Below, in pieces: positions 10,450 through 22,464 of a stretch of 64,000 nt of DNA. The notes beneath the pieces are model-generated. The model was not told the DNA's origin. It saw only the letters and a list, made by a program, of their open reading frames with translations, and did no database searches. The position numbers and the translations under genes were made by a program. The DNA comes from Diospyros lotus (taxonomy: Eukaryota; Streptophyta; Magnoliopsida; Ericales; Ebenaceae). The DNA lies in contig NC_068343.1 in the NCBI RefSeq assembly GCF_014633365.1, forward strand, positions 24,707,307-24,771,306, given 5' to 3'. Each line of letters begins with the position of its first letter. Within the stretch, counting starts at the first letter, position 1.

Positions 10450-10458
10450 GTATCGCCC

Positions 10459-11194
10459 ACTCTTATCATATGTTTTGTTTTCTTTTGATGGAGGAGTTAG
10501 GGATATCGCCTTGTAAGTGTTACTCATCAAAAACATAAAAAAACAAAAAACCATTTTTATATATTTTTCTAAGTGTTTAGAATATCGAAGAAAATAATTT
10601 TATATAACAGCAATTTTTTTTTTTTTTACAATGAATGAGAATTATAAATTTGAAACTCTAGTTTTGGAGAGTTACAAGCTGACAAAAGTAAACTATATAT
10701 AGCAGCGAAAGTATTTTTTCACAAAACTGAATGTGACTGTACGTGGCAGAAATTCCACAACAATTCACAAGAAGTGAACTCACCGTTGCTAAGCAGCATC
10801 TAATTGACCACAAACACCTATATATATGTGAGTTCCCTTCCACCTCAATGCACAACTGCATGAGCACTAAGACAAATTAATAAGAAGACATTCCCGTCGA
10901 CATGCATGCATATGCAGTGCGTGTGTGTGTGTAAAAGAATGAAAAGCGAAACAAATTGATGACTAGAGCAAAAACTTGTTCATCTTACATATATCATTTG
11001 TATATATAATATAAGCTTACAATCAATACCGGTCTGTTTGATATATATGCGAAAAGAAATCCACACTGACGTACTAACACAATAAGGTTAAGCCATGTGT
11101 GATGGGCTTTATTTGTATACGAACAAACCATGCCATATAAGCAGCAAGTGAGTGGCCAATATCTCCGAAAGCAAGCATGCATGCAAGACCAATT
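10459..11194. other. Gene-free stretch: possible copia tail, then 3' flank of the thioredoxin-like gene
   Basis: The first 60-70 bases may still belong to the copia remnant (- strand), but no firm motif is seen. The rest is AT-rich with A/T homopolymers and a short GT run near 10919. The part next to 11195 would contain the 3' UTR of the downstream - strand gene; no poly(A) signal can be fixed with confidence. Confidence 0.5.
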
Positions 11195-12240
11195 CTATCG
11201 AAAGAATCCTTGGAACAGTCTCTGTAGTTCCTCGTTATCGGCTCCCGAAAACCATTCCTCTTCGTCCCCGCCGTTTTTCAGCAGTATCACAGTCGGCAGT
11301 TGATCGGTGATTTCTAATTGCCTAGCGAGCGACTGCAAGAAGAGGTAAAAATGCCCGAAAATGAAAAGGATAATTCAAATTAACACAAACAGTCATTTGC
11401 ATTAATTAGTTTAAATTGTTTTTAATTACCTCAAGTTCGTCCACATCTGCATAGAGGAAGTCAGCAACGTTCTGGTATCTCCTATACAAGTTATCCAGAA
11501 ATGGTTCCATTATCCGGCAGGGTGTACTCCATGTTGCAGTGAACACAATAACTTTCTGCATGCATATTCAACACAGTTTTGCTAATTCAAAGGGATCTCA
11601 CAGTTCAAGTTCGTGTTCCTTTCATTTTTCCACTGTCGTTTTTAACAAAATATGGGTTGTTCTCCACATGCATGTTATAGAAAACATGAAAGTTTAGACC
11701 AATCAAAAAATTAATATTGATATAAGTAGTAAAATATAAAATTTGTTAATAATAAATAATAGTTTTGCTAATTCAAAATGATCTCTCCTAGTCAGTCCTT
11801 TCCTCCCCTCCTCCCATCCGATTCTTTTTTTTCTCTCTCCGCTCCTCTCCTTCTCTCTTTGTTTGATGATCCGAACCCAGATGGTTCATTGAAGCATCTT
11901 AGCTCTAATGGTTTTGAATCACCAAAAGTGTTAATTTTCAAAGGGTAAGTAAACACTAAAATCATGTTTCCTATTTATATTTTTGTTTTCATTCAAGTGA
12001 CAAATTAGCTAGCTCATCAACCCACTTTCCTTGATTGATCAAACACACCTCCGTCATTAATTGAATTTCACGCCGCTCGTTAATTAAACTACCTTCCACA
12101 AATATAAAACAAAAATTCCTATAAAACAAATTTAATGATATGACATTAAAATCGGAGAGGCCCAAAAAACATACCGGTTGGGTGGGATTCTGGCGCAAGC
12201 ACCGAATCAACTCCCTGCGATTGTGGCAAGTGACCTTCAT
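11195..12240 (-). CDS. Thioredoxin-fold protein with atypical WSTPC active site (three exons)
   Basis: Exon 1 is 12240-12175 (22 codons, MKVTCHNRRELIRC...), exon 2 is 11555-11430 (42 codons), exon 3 is 11332-11195 (46 codons with TAG). Both introns (619 and 97 bp) are GT-AG and in phase 0. The joined protein is 109 aa, the usual size of a cytosolic thioredoxin, with no transit peptide. Motifs: KVIVFTATWSTPC (residues 23-35), the DVDEL strand (59-63), the cis-Pro loop LPTVILLKNGG (P77) and a C-terminal helix. In classical thioredoxins the site is WCGPC; here the first, nucleophilic Cys is Ser32 while Cys35 remains, so ordinary disulfide reduction is not expected. A monothiol, chaperone-like or regulatory role is inference. 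No stops or frameshifts are seen, so it looks intact. It is the only clear host gene here. Confidence 0.85.
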
Positions 12241-12352
12241 ATTATGCTAATTCCAACTTAATTCTCTCTTGGTTGCCCTCTCTCTCTCTTTCTCTCGCTA
12301 ATCCAAACTAATACCCTTCTCCTCATCTGTTCCTCCTTCTTCCTTTTATACA
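12241..12352 (-). promoter_or_regulatory. Core promoter and 5' leader of the thioredoxin-like gene
   Basis: On the - strand, GTATAAAAGG (12342-12351) lies about 100 bases upstream of the ATG. Between them the + strand carries a CT-rich run (CTCTCTCTCTTTCTCTCGC near 12281-12299), so the - strand leader is GA-rich. Position and sequence fit a plant TATA promoter; the transcription start is not determined. Confidence 0.55.
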
Positions 12353-13763
12353 AAATTATTAGGAATTACCTGTCGTGGCCACCCCATCCCCCAAATCTTT
12401 CTTTTTTCCTTTTTACGAATTTGGTCCCTCTGGATTCGCTGCTATCTGTTCTTTTTCATCCTTGCCGACGGTCTTTAATTAATTCCTTTTATCCAACAGC
12501 AATAAATTTTCAAATAATATACTTTTCTTGCTCTATAATTAATACAGAAGGAGGGTCTCAATTCTCAAATCCTCCAAACTTTTTATGTCGTACATTTCCC
12601 ACCATCTTTCCGAATCTAAATATTCTTTTCCGCCCATTTAAGTAATTAAACTTTGAATGGAAGTGGCTATGGATCAAAGGGCCAGATCAGATCACTGTCA
12701 TCCGAGATTGTAAGCTTACTAATATTCTTTGCATGTCTTTTCTTGAATATTCAAAGTTTAATTGCTAAATTAATTTTTACAAGAATTTACAGTCACTAAG
12801 TTTTTACTAATATATTTTAAAAAAAAATCAATTTTTTTTTGTAAAAAGGTTGTTTTAATTCACTTTCTTAATTACTTTTTTTTATGGGTCTCTTTCTTAA
12901 TTATTATGCAATTATAATATAATTTTATTCTTTTCTATTAATTATATGAGCAAATACTCTATTTTGGTGTTTGAAACTTTTATATATTTTATTTAAAAAA
13001 TTAAAAAAAACAAAAATAATAAAAACATTAATTTTCGCTTGAATTTGTGACCTTCAAGTTTAAATAAATTTAAACATAATTTTTATTTTTTGTTTACACG
13101 TACATAACAACGCATACTACCCTTCTAATTATAAAACTAAGTGAGCAAACCAAGCACTATAATTATATTCCAACGCGTTGGCTATTTGGCTCAAAGATGA
13201 CCACTAATTTGAAGAAGGATTCGCTGAAAAATGATGGAAGCAATGAATATATACGAATGGCGGGCCTTACATTACATGAAAGTGCAATGTTTGGCAAGAG
13301 AATAAAACTAGATTGACAAATAGGTAGATAGATGCCATGCTTTACTGCTTTACGAGCCGACAGCGTAAAACAACGTCGATTTTGTTATTTAAAGGAACAA
13401 AGACGACCACCAACTTGGAATGGAATAAAATGGCTGTCAATTTAGGAACCCAAACTTTTCTTTGTTGATGGAAAAGAATAAAAGAAAAACATAAGGAGAC
13501 AAGTATGCTTTTGCTATTGATGTACCGTGTACGACTGTTAATAAAGAGTTCTGTCTTGCTTGTATATTAATTGAGAATTAAACTGTATTCGCTGAATTGG
13601 ATTCCCAAAATTATTTTTCAGAAATTTATCTCAAAATATTGCTAACCTAGATATAATCTACACCCCATCAATTGGCAGACAACATAGAGATCATGCAGTC
13701 GTCATCTTAGTGTCTAGCATCTCAGTCTCCATCTTTTACATGCAAAATAAGATGCATTACCAT
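12353..13763. other. Gene-free upstream region of the thioredoxin-like gene
   Basis: AT-rich sequence with poly-T and poly-A runs and no conserved coding motif on either strand. It may hold upstream control elements, but none is recognisable by eye. Confidence 0.5.
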
Positions 13764-14330
13764 CACTACAAAAAAATAGGCATTTAGCGATGTTTTTTTT
13801 TGCATTTAGCGACGCTTTTTAACTGCCGCTATGTAATTTAACGGTGGTTTTGAAAACCGTCGTTAAATTAGCCGTCACGGAGCATTTAGCGACGATTGTT
13901 AGTAACCGCCGGAATAACTGCCGCAAATTACATTTTTTGTAGCGGTTTGAAAATCGTTGCAAAATTAGTTATTAGCGACAGTTTTTCAACCGCCGTTAAA
14001 ATTAAAAAAAATTAAAAATTAAATTTCTCCTAAGGGCCGTGTGCGCCCGCATGCTGGAAATTGAATTTCCAGCTTCCCCTCCCCGGTTTCGAATTTTAAA
14101 TATTTAGCGACGATTTTTCAACCGTCGTTAAAATTAAAAAAATATTAAATTTTTTAATTTTAGCGACGATTTTTAGAATCGCCACTAAAATTAAAAGAAA
14201 TTAAAAATTAAATTTCTCCTAAGGGTCGCCACGCCCGCAAGCTTCCCCTCCCCAGATTTGAACATTGGACCTCGCCCATGCGAGTGTGCGTGCGTAACCA
14301 ATTGATCTGCCAAGCTTTTCTATTATATAT
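13764..14330 (+). mobile_element. CACTA (En/Spm-type) transposon terminus with subterminal repeats
   Basis: It begins CACTACAAAAAAATAGGC, the typical CACTA terminal inverted repeat. It is followed by many subterminal copies of TTTAGCGACG and their complements (near 13781, 13799, 13881, 14105, 14159), often in inverted pairs (CGACGGTTTT / AAAACCGTCG). No opposite end is found nearby, so this is one end of a truncated or rearranged copy. No transposase sequence is present. Confidence 0.7.
14251..14316 (-). other. tRNA-like segment with A- and B-box-like motifs
   Basis: On the - strand, TGGCAGATCAATTGG (14298-14312) resembles a pol III A box and GGTCCAATGTTCAAATC (B box core GTTCAAATC, 14255-14263) resembles a T-arm, with A-to-B spacing near 35 bases. 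No full cloverleaf with an acceptor stem is seen. It may be a degenerate tRNA-derived repeat carried by the CACTA remnant. Confidence 0.35.
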
Positions 14331-15774
14331 CTCCCTATATAAATTATATACCAATCAAACAACAATTTTCTAAAATTATATTTTATATTTTTTAATATAA
14401 ATTAAAAAACATTAATTAATTTATTATTTTTTAAAAGAATAAAGGAATAAATTAAAAATAAATTAATTGATTAAAAAATAAAAAATATTTTATATATTTT
14501 TTAAAATTATTAAAATTTTATATATTAAAATTTTGTTAAATTACTTTTTATTTTTATTTTATTTAAATTAAAATTTTTAATTAATTTTATGATTAATTTA
14601 AATTAAATTTTAAATTTATTTTTCAGATTTTATATTTCCTTTTATTAATTTAAATTTTTAATTATTTTCTTAAATAAAATTAAGGAATTATTTTATAGTG
14701 CATAAACATTAGTTTAAAAACCGTAATGCATAAACATTAGTTACAACCTTATGGTACAAAAAGAGAACAAATCATCGGTTCTTTATATACACTACTCTCA
14801 AGATATTAATTTTTTCTTTGACTTAATTATTGAAAGACCTTTTTAGAAATCTTTCCCTTGTATTAATAAACAAAACACTAAAACTAATGGTTTGTTTGGT
14901 ATTGCTAAGTCTTGTGTTTTATTGGGGCGCGGGGGGGGGGGGGGGGGGGTTGGGGGTGGGTTGTTTTTATTGTAAACAAAACATTACGATATCATGAACT
15001 CATAAAGGGAGAGATGAATTAAGATTTCTCTTAGGTGAGGGAACAAGCCATTACGGTGCCTAACAAACACAGTCCACTAATAAATCTAACCACTGAATGG
15101 AACCTTAAGAAACCGAGTCTCAAATGCTTCTATGTGAGACACCCACGACCCTTATGCCCCCTCGAGATGAGTCACTAGATCACCATCGATGATAGGATGT
15201 CTTAATGCTGACTAGGGGCCTTATAGGTCAAAACCAACAATGATGACAAAAGATTCATCAACAATATATGACAATGGTGAGAGCAATTGCAGAAATAGGG
15301 AACCAAAATGAGGAGGTCAAATAGTGATGGAAAGTAGGAAGGAAAAATAGGAAAGACACCTATAGATCAAAATTGCCCCACTAGAGACCAATCCAAAACT
15401 AGATGAAAAGGTATAAATTCACCAAGTATTATTGTGAACCAGAGCATATCTATTTATTCACAAACTAATGATGAAGATAAGCTAATATCTTAACCTGGTC
15501 CTTTAATTCGAATATCAAATTCAAGTTTAATTTTGATACTATCTTTACAACAATCGATATCAACTATAACAAACTAATGGCATCAACAAGATTTTGATAA
15601 GCTTCAAACTCAAACTTAAGCTCAAAATAACTAAGATTAACTTCCCTCCTCAAACTCAAGGTGAAAGCGAATAACTTGAGTTTGAAAAGCCAAGCATGGA
15701 ATCAATTAGTAGGATGAGCCTTGGTGGTTAACAAGTTGATCATCAGTGTATGGAAAGTAAGTTGATAATTTAAG
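14331..15774. other. Gene-free AT-rich region with a 19-base G run
   Basis: 14331-14700 is almost entirely A/T. At 14931-14949 there is a run of 19 G, preceded by GGGGCGC and followed by TTGGGGGTGGG, so the local G-strand is far from the base composition around it. The rest (to 15774) shows no coding motif. The G run could form a quadruplex or mark a sequencing or assembly problem. Confidence 0.6.
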
Positions 15775-15782
15775 AATATGTT

Positions 15783-16501
15783 TAGGGTCGCAAATGAGCC
15801 GTTCATGAGCAACTCGGTATTTGATTCGACAAAAATTTGTTCGAGTTCGTTCGTTAATGTAAATAAGCCGAGTTTAAGCCTAACTTTGAAACTCAATTTG
15901 TAAATCAACTAAGCTTGAGTTTAGTAAAGGTCGAAACTCACGAACATTTTTAGTTAAAATCTCGTGAATACTAATAGGTTCAATTAGAGGCTCGTAATAT
16001 GCTTGACTAAAAGTTCATAAATAGCTTGTAAACAAACTTGTTTATAAATATATTAATACATTTATTTATAATTTTATAAATATATTATTTAACATAAAAT
16101 TATCAAAATTTAAATTATTATAATAATATAATTAAATTGAATATGTTTAAAATTATTGTATATGTATATATAACAAATAAAATAGAAAATTAAGTTTAAG
16201 AAAAATAACAAATTTTGGCAAACCCAAACTTGCTGGTGAGCCCAAGCTTAATCTCGTGTCGAGCTTGAGCCCAAGCTCGAGCTTAAGCTCACCAACATTG
16301 TCGAGTTTGTGTCGTCAACTTTTTGACAAGTCAAGCTCGAGCTTGATTCACATGAACCGAGCGCGGTTCACATGAATCGAGCTCAAGCTCGAGCTGAACT
16401 TTAAGATTCAAGCTGAGCTCGTGCTCGAGGTTAGAAACTACCTTGCGAGTCGAGCCTAAGATCAGTGAAACTTGCCTCGACTCAGCTTGATTACAACCAT
16501 A
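15783..16501. mobile_element. Non-autonomous hAT-type element with 8-bp TSD
   Basis: 719-bp element flanked by an exact 8-bp direct repeat AATATGTT (15775-15782 and 16502-16509). The ends are imperfect inverted repeats (TAGGGTCGCAAATGAGCC at left; TATGGTTGTAATCAAGCTGA read inward from the right). The interior is full of AGCTCGAGCTT-type inverted repeats, and the middle is AT-rich. There is no ORF. The 8-bp TSD and TA-starting ends fit hAT. Confidence 0.85.
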
Positions 16502-16509
16502 AATATGTT

Positions 16510-17605
16510 AGCAAAAGAAATGACAATGAATTTCAATAAGCTTCACGTGTTTATGGCTAATTCTGACCACTTTTTTGTTCCTAAATTCGTTGCTATTTAA
16601 TTATTTACTTTTAAAAATTAAAATTAATTTGTGACAAAGTCTCCAACAGAATTTTTCATCGCTAATTCTGTTGGTAAATTCACTTTGGTCACAAAAAAAA
16701 GGTTTTAGTTATTTTAAAGATTGTTTTAAAAAAATTTAACAATAGGTTTTAGTCCCAAATCTATTAGAAATTTTTTAAAATTTCAAAAAATTATATTTAT
16801 TATTGTTAAAAAAAATTATATTTAAACATGATAATCAACAATAATATCAATATTCTACACATGAATAAAAGAAAATGAACCAAACAAACTAAACGAGGTT
16901 TTCATAAATAAGCAAGACTTCGATTTTACACATAAGATCAAGCAAACGCATAATATAATATCTATCCATGAATATGGGTCCCAAAAATATAAGATAATAT
17001 CTATCCACAATAATTTGTCAAAGTCCTCTAAATCTCATATTACTGATACAAGCGTAAATACTCGATGTTGTGACAGCGTAATAATAGTAGATCCATAACT
17101 TGTCTTTGCCACACGTTGTAACAGGCACTCGACAATGCTGTCCACCATGTTGTAAATGTTGCATTCCACAATATGTTCCACCACGCCATCAAATTGAATT
17201 TTTGGTAGAAAAAAAAGCATTTATAAGTTTTTTTTACCAATTATAATGGTGAAAGTATGTGTTCTGGATAAGATGAAGCACAAAAACCTAAAATTAAAAA
17301 TTTTATCAACCTAGGAGAATATATAGGATCTATCAAACTTGTTCTATACATTTTTACAAGTCAAAACCACATATTTTCCCAAATTAATTTTTCCTCAAGT
17401 TTTAGAAAGACCAAAAAACCAATTGGATTTAAATTAAGGGACAGGAAAGCCTTAATATTTTTATCACTAGATGCACTCTCATTTTGGTGGATGAATTGTT
17501 GTAAAACCAAATAGAGTTGGGATCGGAGATTAGACGAAAGAGAAAAACAAAACTGAATGAAAAAGACTTATCACAGTCTAGTTTCATAAATAAGTAAAAA
17601 TCTTA
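16510..17605. other. Gene-free AT-rich region
   Basis: Between the hAT element and the next inverted-repeat boundary. A stretch near 16550-16690 has phrases such as CATCGCTAATTCTG reminiscent of CACTA subterminal repeats, but no terminus is present. No coding motif is seen. Confidence 0.4.
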
Positions 17606-20600
17606 GGTGGTGTTCTCTTCATGTTTTAATTTTCAGTTTTGAATTTTAAATTAATTTTTAATTTTGTGTTTTGAGTGTATATTTTGAGAATGCTGAAAAT
17701 GTGTTCTTTTTGTTATTCTGAAAAACTATTTTACAAAACTGAAAACTAAAAAATGCATTCACTTTGAAATTTTAAGAAAAATTATTTTATGATATTTTAT
17801 TCAATGAATTTAATTATTCATTAAATAAAAATATTTTAGTGCTAGTATACTATCAAAAAATATATAAATTTTGAAGTTGGTGAATTTGCAATATTTTTTC
17901 TCATTACAAAAACAAAATAGAAATATGAAATAAATTAACTTTGACAAAAAATAAAAATAAAAATAAAAATTAAAGATAAGCTCAATGAAAATGAGAAAAT
18001 GTGATTATTCATGATAAATAAGATTACATCAAACACTTCAATAGCAAGTGGATTACAATTATAGTTTACATAGTCAGGGCATCATTCAAAGGCAAGCATA
18101 GTTCCTTTCATTCAATTGGATTGGGCTCCCATTCCTCTCAAAATTTATCCTGTTTCTTTCATTTCAAATACACCACATGACGCAATGAGGATTAATCCCC
18201 AAGCTTGTCTTACAATAACCTAAGAACACAAACTCCAAAACAGTAGCTGGTAGCACCAAATGAAAGAATGGAGTGAAAAGTATTGTCCCAAAAACATGAA
18301 AGGCTGTAACACCCTGTCCCATTGGAGGGGCGTGTCGCCATGCTGGGGCTCGTCGAATCCATACATATTACCTTTCCTTTATACATTTCTCATACATCAG
18401 ATACCGTATGACAAAGGGAAACACCCCAACAAATCTTTAACAATGCGGAAGCGACGATCGAAACCTGATATGGTACATACCTGAATTCACCTTATATTAT
18501 ATAAATCATAAAGAATTCGTACCATATATTACAACATATCTTTAAGAGCTTTGATACATGAAGAATCCAAAATATTCTAACAAGGCTAATCATATGAAAA
18601 CCTCGAATACATAATCATTTCTCAATAAATAAAATACTCGAACCACCTGTTGAATCCATCGGCCACGCCATCACGTGCCGTCATATCTCAACCTGCTCCT
18701 TGCCCTAACTGCAAGACTCAATTGGAATGTTGAATGTTCCAGGGACATAACCCATTAGAAGATGAAACTTCTAGTGAGGGTCCAAAAATATATATATATG
18801 AATACATGATGCAATGACATGAACAAATTAGCGCTCTTTAATGTAACTTCCCAGGCCCACTGGCCCGGCTAGGAATCCTAGGCAAATCTCGATTTTCTGC
18901 CAGATAAGCCTAACGTTATTCCCTCAATGCCCTAGGGGAATTATGGCTACACTCTGGGGGCGATATCCCAATCTCATGCACAAATATCAATATGACAATA
19001 ATATCGTGCAATGCAATATATCACAACTTTCCATGCAATATGACAAAATGAATGTTGCATTCATAAATAGCATGCATATAAACAATCATAAATATCATAT
19101 AGGATATGACAACTCATCTTTTGAGATAAACTTGCATTTTCTTGAAAAGCGTGCACCACCTCGATATGCGTGCCCGCCTCAATTTTCGTGCCAACTCTCA
19201 AAAGTTGCACCAATCTCATCATCTCGATCACCTCAAATATAAAATAATATTTAATCACTAAATATCTTCAATATTCCATTTATTTCATTTTTTCCTTCAT
19301 TTTTCCTTCTAAAAATCCCAATAAATACATCGAGACTATTTCCTCAAATCTATCTCCACGATAATTCATAATATCCAATGAACTTCAAGGGAAAAATACT
19401 GAACTTACCCCGATATTGCGTTTTCACGCAAAATGAGGTTCTTTGGCTCTAAAATCGAGACATTGGGAATCCCAACTTTAGATCTTTTTGCACGGATCTC
19501 CGTAAAATATTTTTCTTGATTTTCTAAACATTTTTTCAAATTTTTTGGACTAGCACGCGCCTAGGGCGAGTGGGCGGGCATGGAAACCAGCGCGTGACCG
19601 ACACGCGCCGGTCGTCTTCTCCGACGACGGCGATGCCGAAGATCCAGTCCGACACCACAAGATTTTTCTCCTCTTTCATTCGATCACTTTGGCATATCTT
19701 GTGCCTCGAAAGGACCTCGGGAAGGCCCTCAATCGGACGGCCAAAGCCTTGGCTTGGCCGTCTGCCTCATTCTCCGGCGAAGCCTCGGATTGCCTTCAAA
19801 CCACCACGAAAATCCATATAACTCTCTAGAAAGCTTCCTTAGACCATGGGCTTCAAAAGCCCCATGGTTTAAACCCTCAATTCATTCGATAGCAACCCCA
19901 ATTTGAAGCTTAAAGATGCCCCCCTTTTGGCCAAACCCTAACGTAATACCCGGCTATTTATAGCCACAATTGGACCTCGAAACACTCGGGGATGGCCGAC
20001 CCAACGCCTCAAGCTTCACAACCACCTCTTGGGCGACCCAAAAACACCGAAAAACGCCCTCAAAATTTCATTTACAAGTTCGGCATGGCCGACCCCCTCG
20101 CGACCCGTTTTCTCGACTTTTTCGGCCACCTCGTGCTCGTCGACGACCAGGCTTTGGTCCTTGAGCTTGCCCGACCATCCTCCTCAAGTTCCCCTTGGTC
20201 GGACCCTCGATTGGCCACCTGCAACTTGCTGGTCAGCCATGGCAGCCTCCAGCTTTGCGAAATTACACTTTCGCCCCTACCATTTTCCCAAATTGTACAT
20301 TGGCCCCTTTTCATCAACCCCTGAACTTTCTGACATTTCCACTAGGACCCTCGAGTCCTAAAATCTTCCTTTCTTTCTTTGAAGATTCTAAAAAACTGCC
20401 GTTTCGACCTCTCTCTGGCCGATTTGGTAAATTTTAAGAAATTGCACTTTAGCCCTTAAACTTTTGGGCTATTTCATTTTGGCCCTTTTGACTTAGCCTC
20501 TTAACTTTCCATTATTGCTTTCAAGACCCTCAAGTCCTAAAACATCATTTTGACCCCTGAAGACTCCAAAACAACCTTGTTTCGGCCTCCATCTAGCAAT

Positions 20601-20880
20601 TTCAAAAAACTGGACTTAGGCTTGAATCTTTGTTTTGGCCTCAAACCCATTCATTTCTTCTTGAAACCTCTAAAGGGTTGTTCCTCATGAAAAACCGAAG
20701 CCTCCTCAAGCTTTCGTCAACTTCCAAAAAGTTGTCTATAACAATTCGGTATTGCAGCCTAATTGGCAGTTGCCTTTTTAGCTATATCGAAAATCTTTCC
20801 CGATCTCATTTCTTTCTGCACCATAAATTCTATCTCAGGGTGCTCATTAATGCCATATAATTTTATTTTGGCATCTTGGC

Positions 20881-22464
20881 TGCACTCCTCACCCTACAAT
20901 TTAAATAACCTTAATCAGTTTGGATGTTCAGTGTTGAAATGGTGAGGAGGTTTAAACTCACCAGTGTGTGAGTGTAGTTGTAGCACAAATATAAATTCCG
21001 GACAAGTCCGGATCGATTCACTGGGAGATTTATTTAACAAAAGAATTGTTCATTCGGGTTGATTTATCCAAAGAGAGCTAAGTTTTCTTGATTGTGAAAA
21101 GGTTTTTTTTTTGGAATATTAAAAAGGTCTTGGGTTGAGGCGAGTTCAGAACCAATGCCTAATAAATCTCTTATAGCAATTTAAACAGCAACATTAATTT
21201 GAAATAAACAGAGGATCATTTGGTAGTTATAATTCAAGATACGAGTGATTCTCAGCTAAGCAACCCTCATACATGATATGATGGTTCTAGGTTAAGATGT
21301 TACTGTAAATTGTATTATACTACAGACTATGATTTGATTGTCTGAGCTTGGATATATCTCATCTCCAATTCTAGCAACTCTCATACATGACATAAGAGTT
21401 CTAAGTTAGGATGATTACCTAATCCAAACTCACAAAACCATTTACACACTCAACTCAAGTTTAACTCAGATAAATCTTGCATTCATTGAGGTTTGGCTTA
21501 TCTTGAGATTCAAGAACATTGGACACTGTCCTCGCCTTAACCCAAGATTAGATTTAGCTACTCATTTCTATTTAAAAGTTAATTGACAATAATTTAAATT
21601 GCGTAATTTAAATAACAGAATTTAAATGACAAGAATTAAAATAGCATAAACTAACTGGCCATTTAGGCAGTGGATAATTAAAAGATAAGAATTAAAATTG
21701 TAGAAATTTAAAGGCAGTAATTAACCGGCCATTTAGGCGGTGGATAATAAAGTAATAATAAATAACATAAGAATTTAAATGAAGAAATAAAGGATGTAAG
21801 ATTACAACAGAAAACAAGAGAGAGAATAAGAGCAATTCTCTAAGAGAAATTCTAAGAACAAAACTAAACTTTGATTCAAGTAATAACAACTCCCTTACAA
21901 ATGCACCAAAGTGAGCTATTTATAGCTCACAAGATGCAATACAAGCCACACAATTATTCAACAAAACATTCACCTAACTAGTGGAAGAAAATTAGGTAAA
22001 AGACAAAAAATACAAAAGACTTTGTGTGGTGGACTTCTCATAAGAATACAAAAGACTTTATGTGGTGGACTTCTCATAAGAATACAAAAGACTTTAGGTG
22101 GTAAATCACTTATAAAAAAAAATTACAAAACAAAGAAAAGTCTTTTACAAATTGGGCTTTGTTGGGCCTTTGATTGGTCTTGGGCCTTTGGTTGATCTTG
22201 GGCCTTTGGTTGGATTCCATTTGATAGTTGGGCCAAGTGCACTTGAAACATCCTCTAGCCTCCATAATTGGCCTTTGAATTTGAGCAATAAAAAATGGGT
22301 AATCCAATGTCTTCGATTATGCCCCTAATTAATTGTAGAAGTCAACTTCCTTGCTTCATCCTGAAATAATATGTAATACGAATAATTATTTATTTTAAGT
22401 ATATTTATAAAGTCAAAATGGGGATATAGTTCATTAAGATTTAGGAAATATTAACCCCTCATCA
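20881..22464. mobile_element. Unclassified 1.58-kb insertion with 9-bp TSD
   Basis: The solo LTR is interrupted here. The bases CATCTTGGC (20872-20880) and CATCTCGGC (22465-22473) form a 9-bp direct repeat with one mismatch. The related LTR at 48600-51685 has the uninterrupted site (ATATCTCGGCTCC). The insert starts TGCACTCCTC and ends CCTCATCA, with no clear TIR, no poly(A) and no coding motif. It contains short internal repeats. The class is not determined. Confidence 0.65.
22009..22103 (+). repeat. 36-bp tandem repeat (about 2.5 copies)
   Basis: Unit AATACAAAAGACTTTRTGTG plus GTGGACTTCTCATAAG, repeated at 22009, 22045 and partly at 22081. A second short tandem follows near 22155-22215, built on TTGGGCCTTTGGTTG. 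Both lie in the unclassified insertion. Confidence 0.75.
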
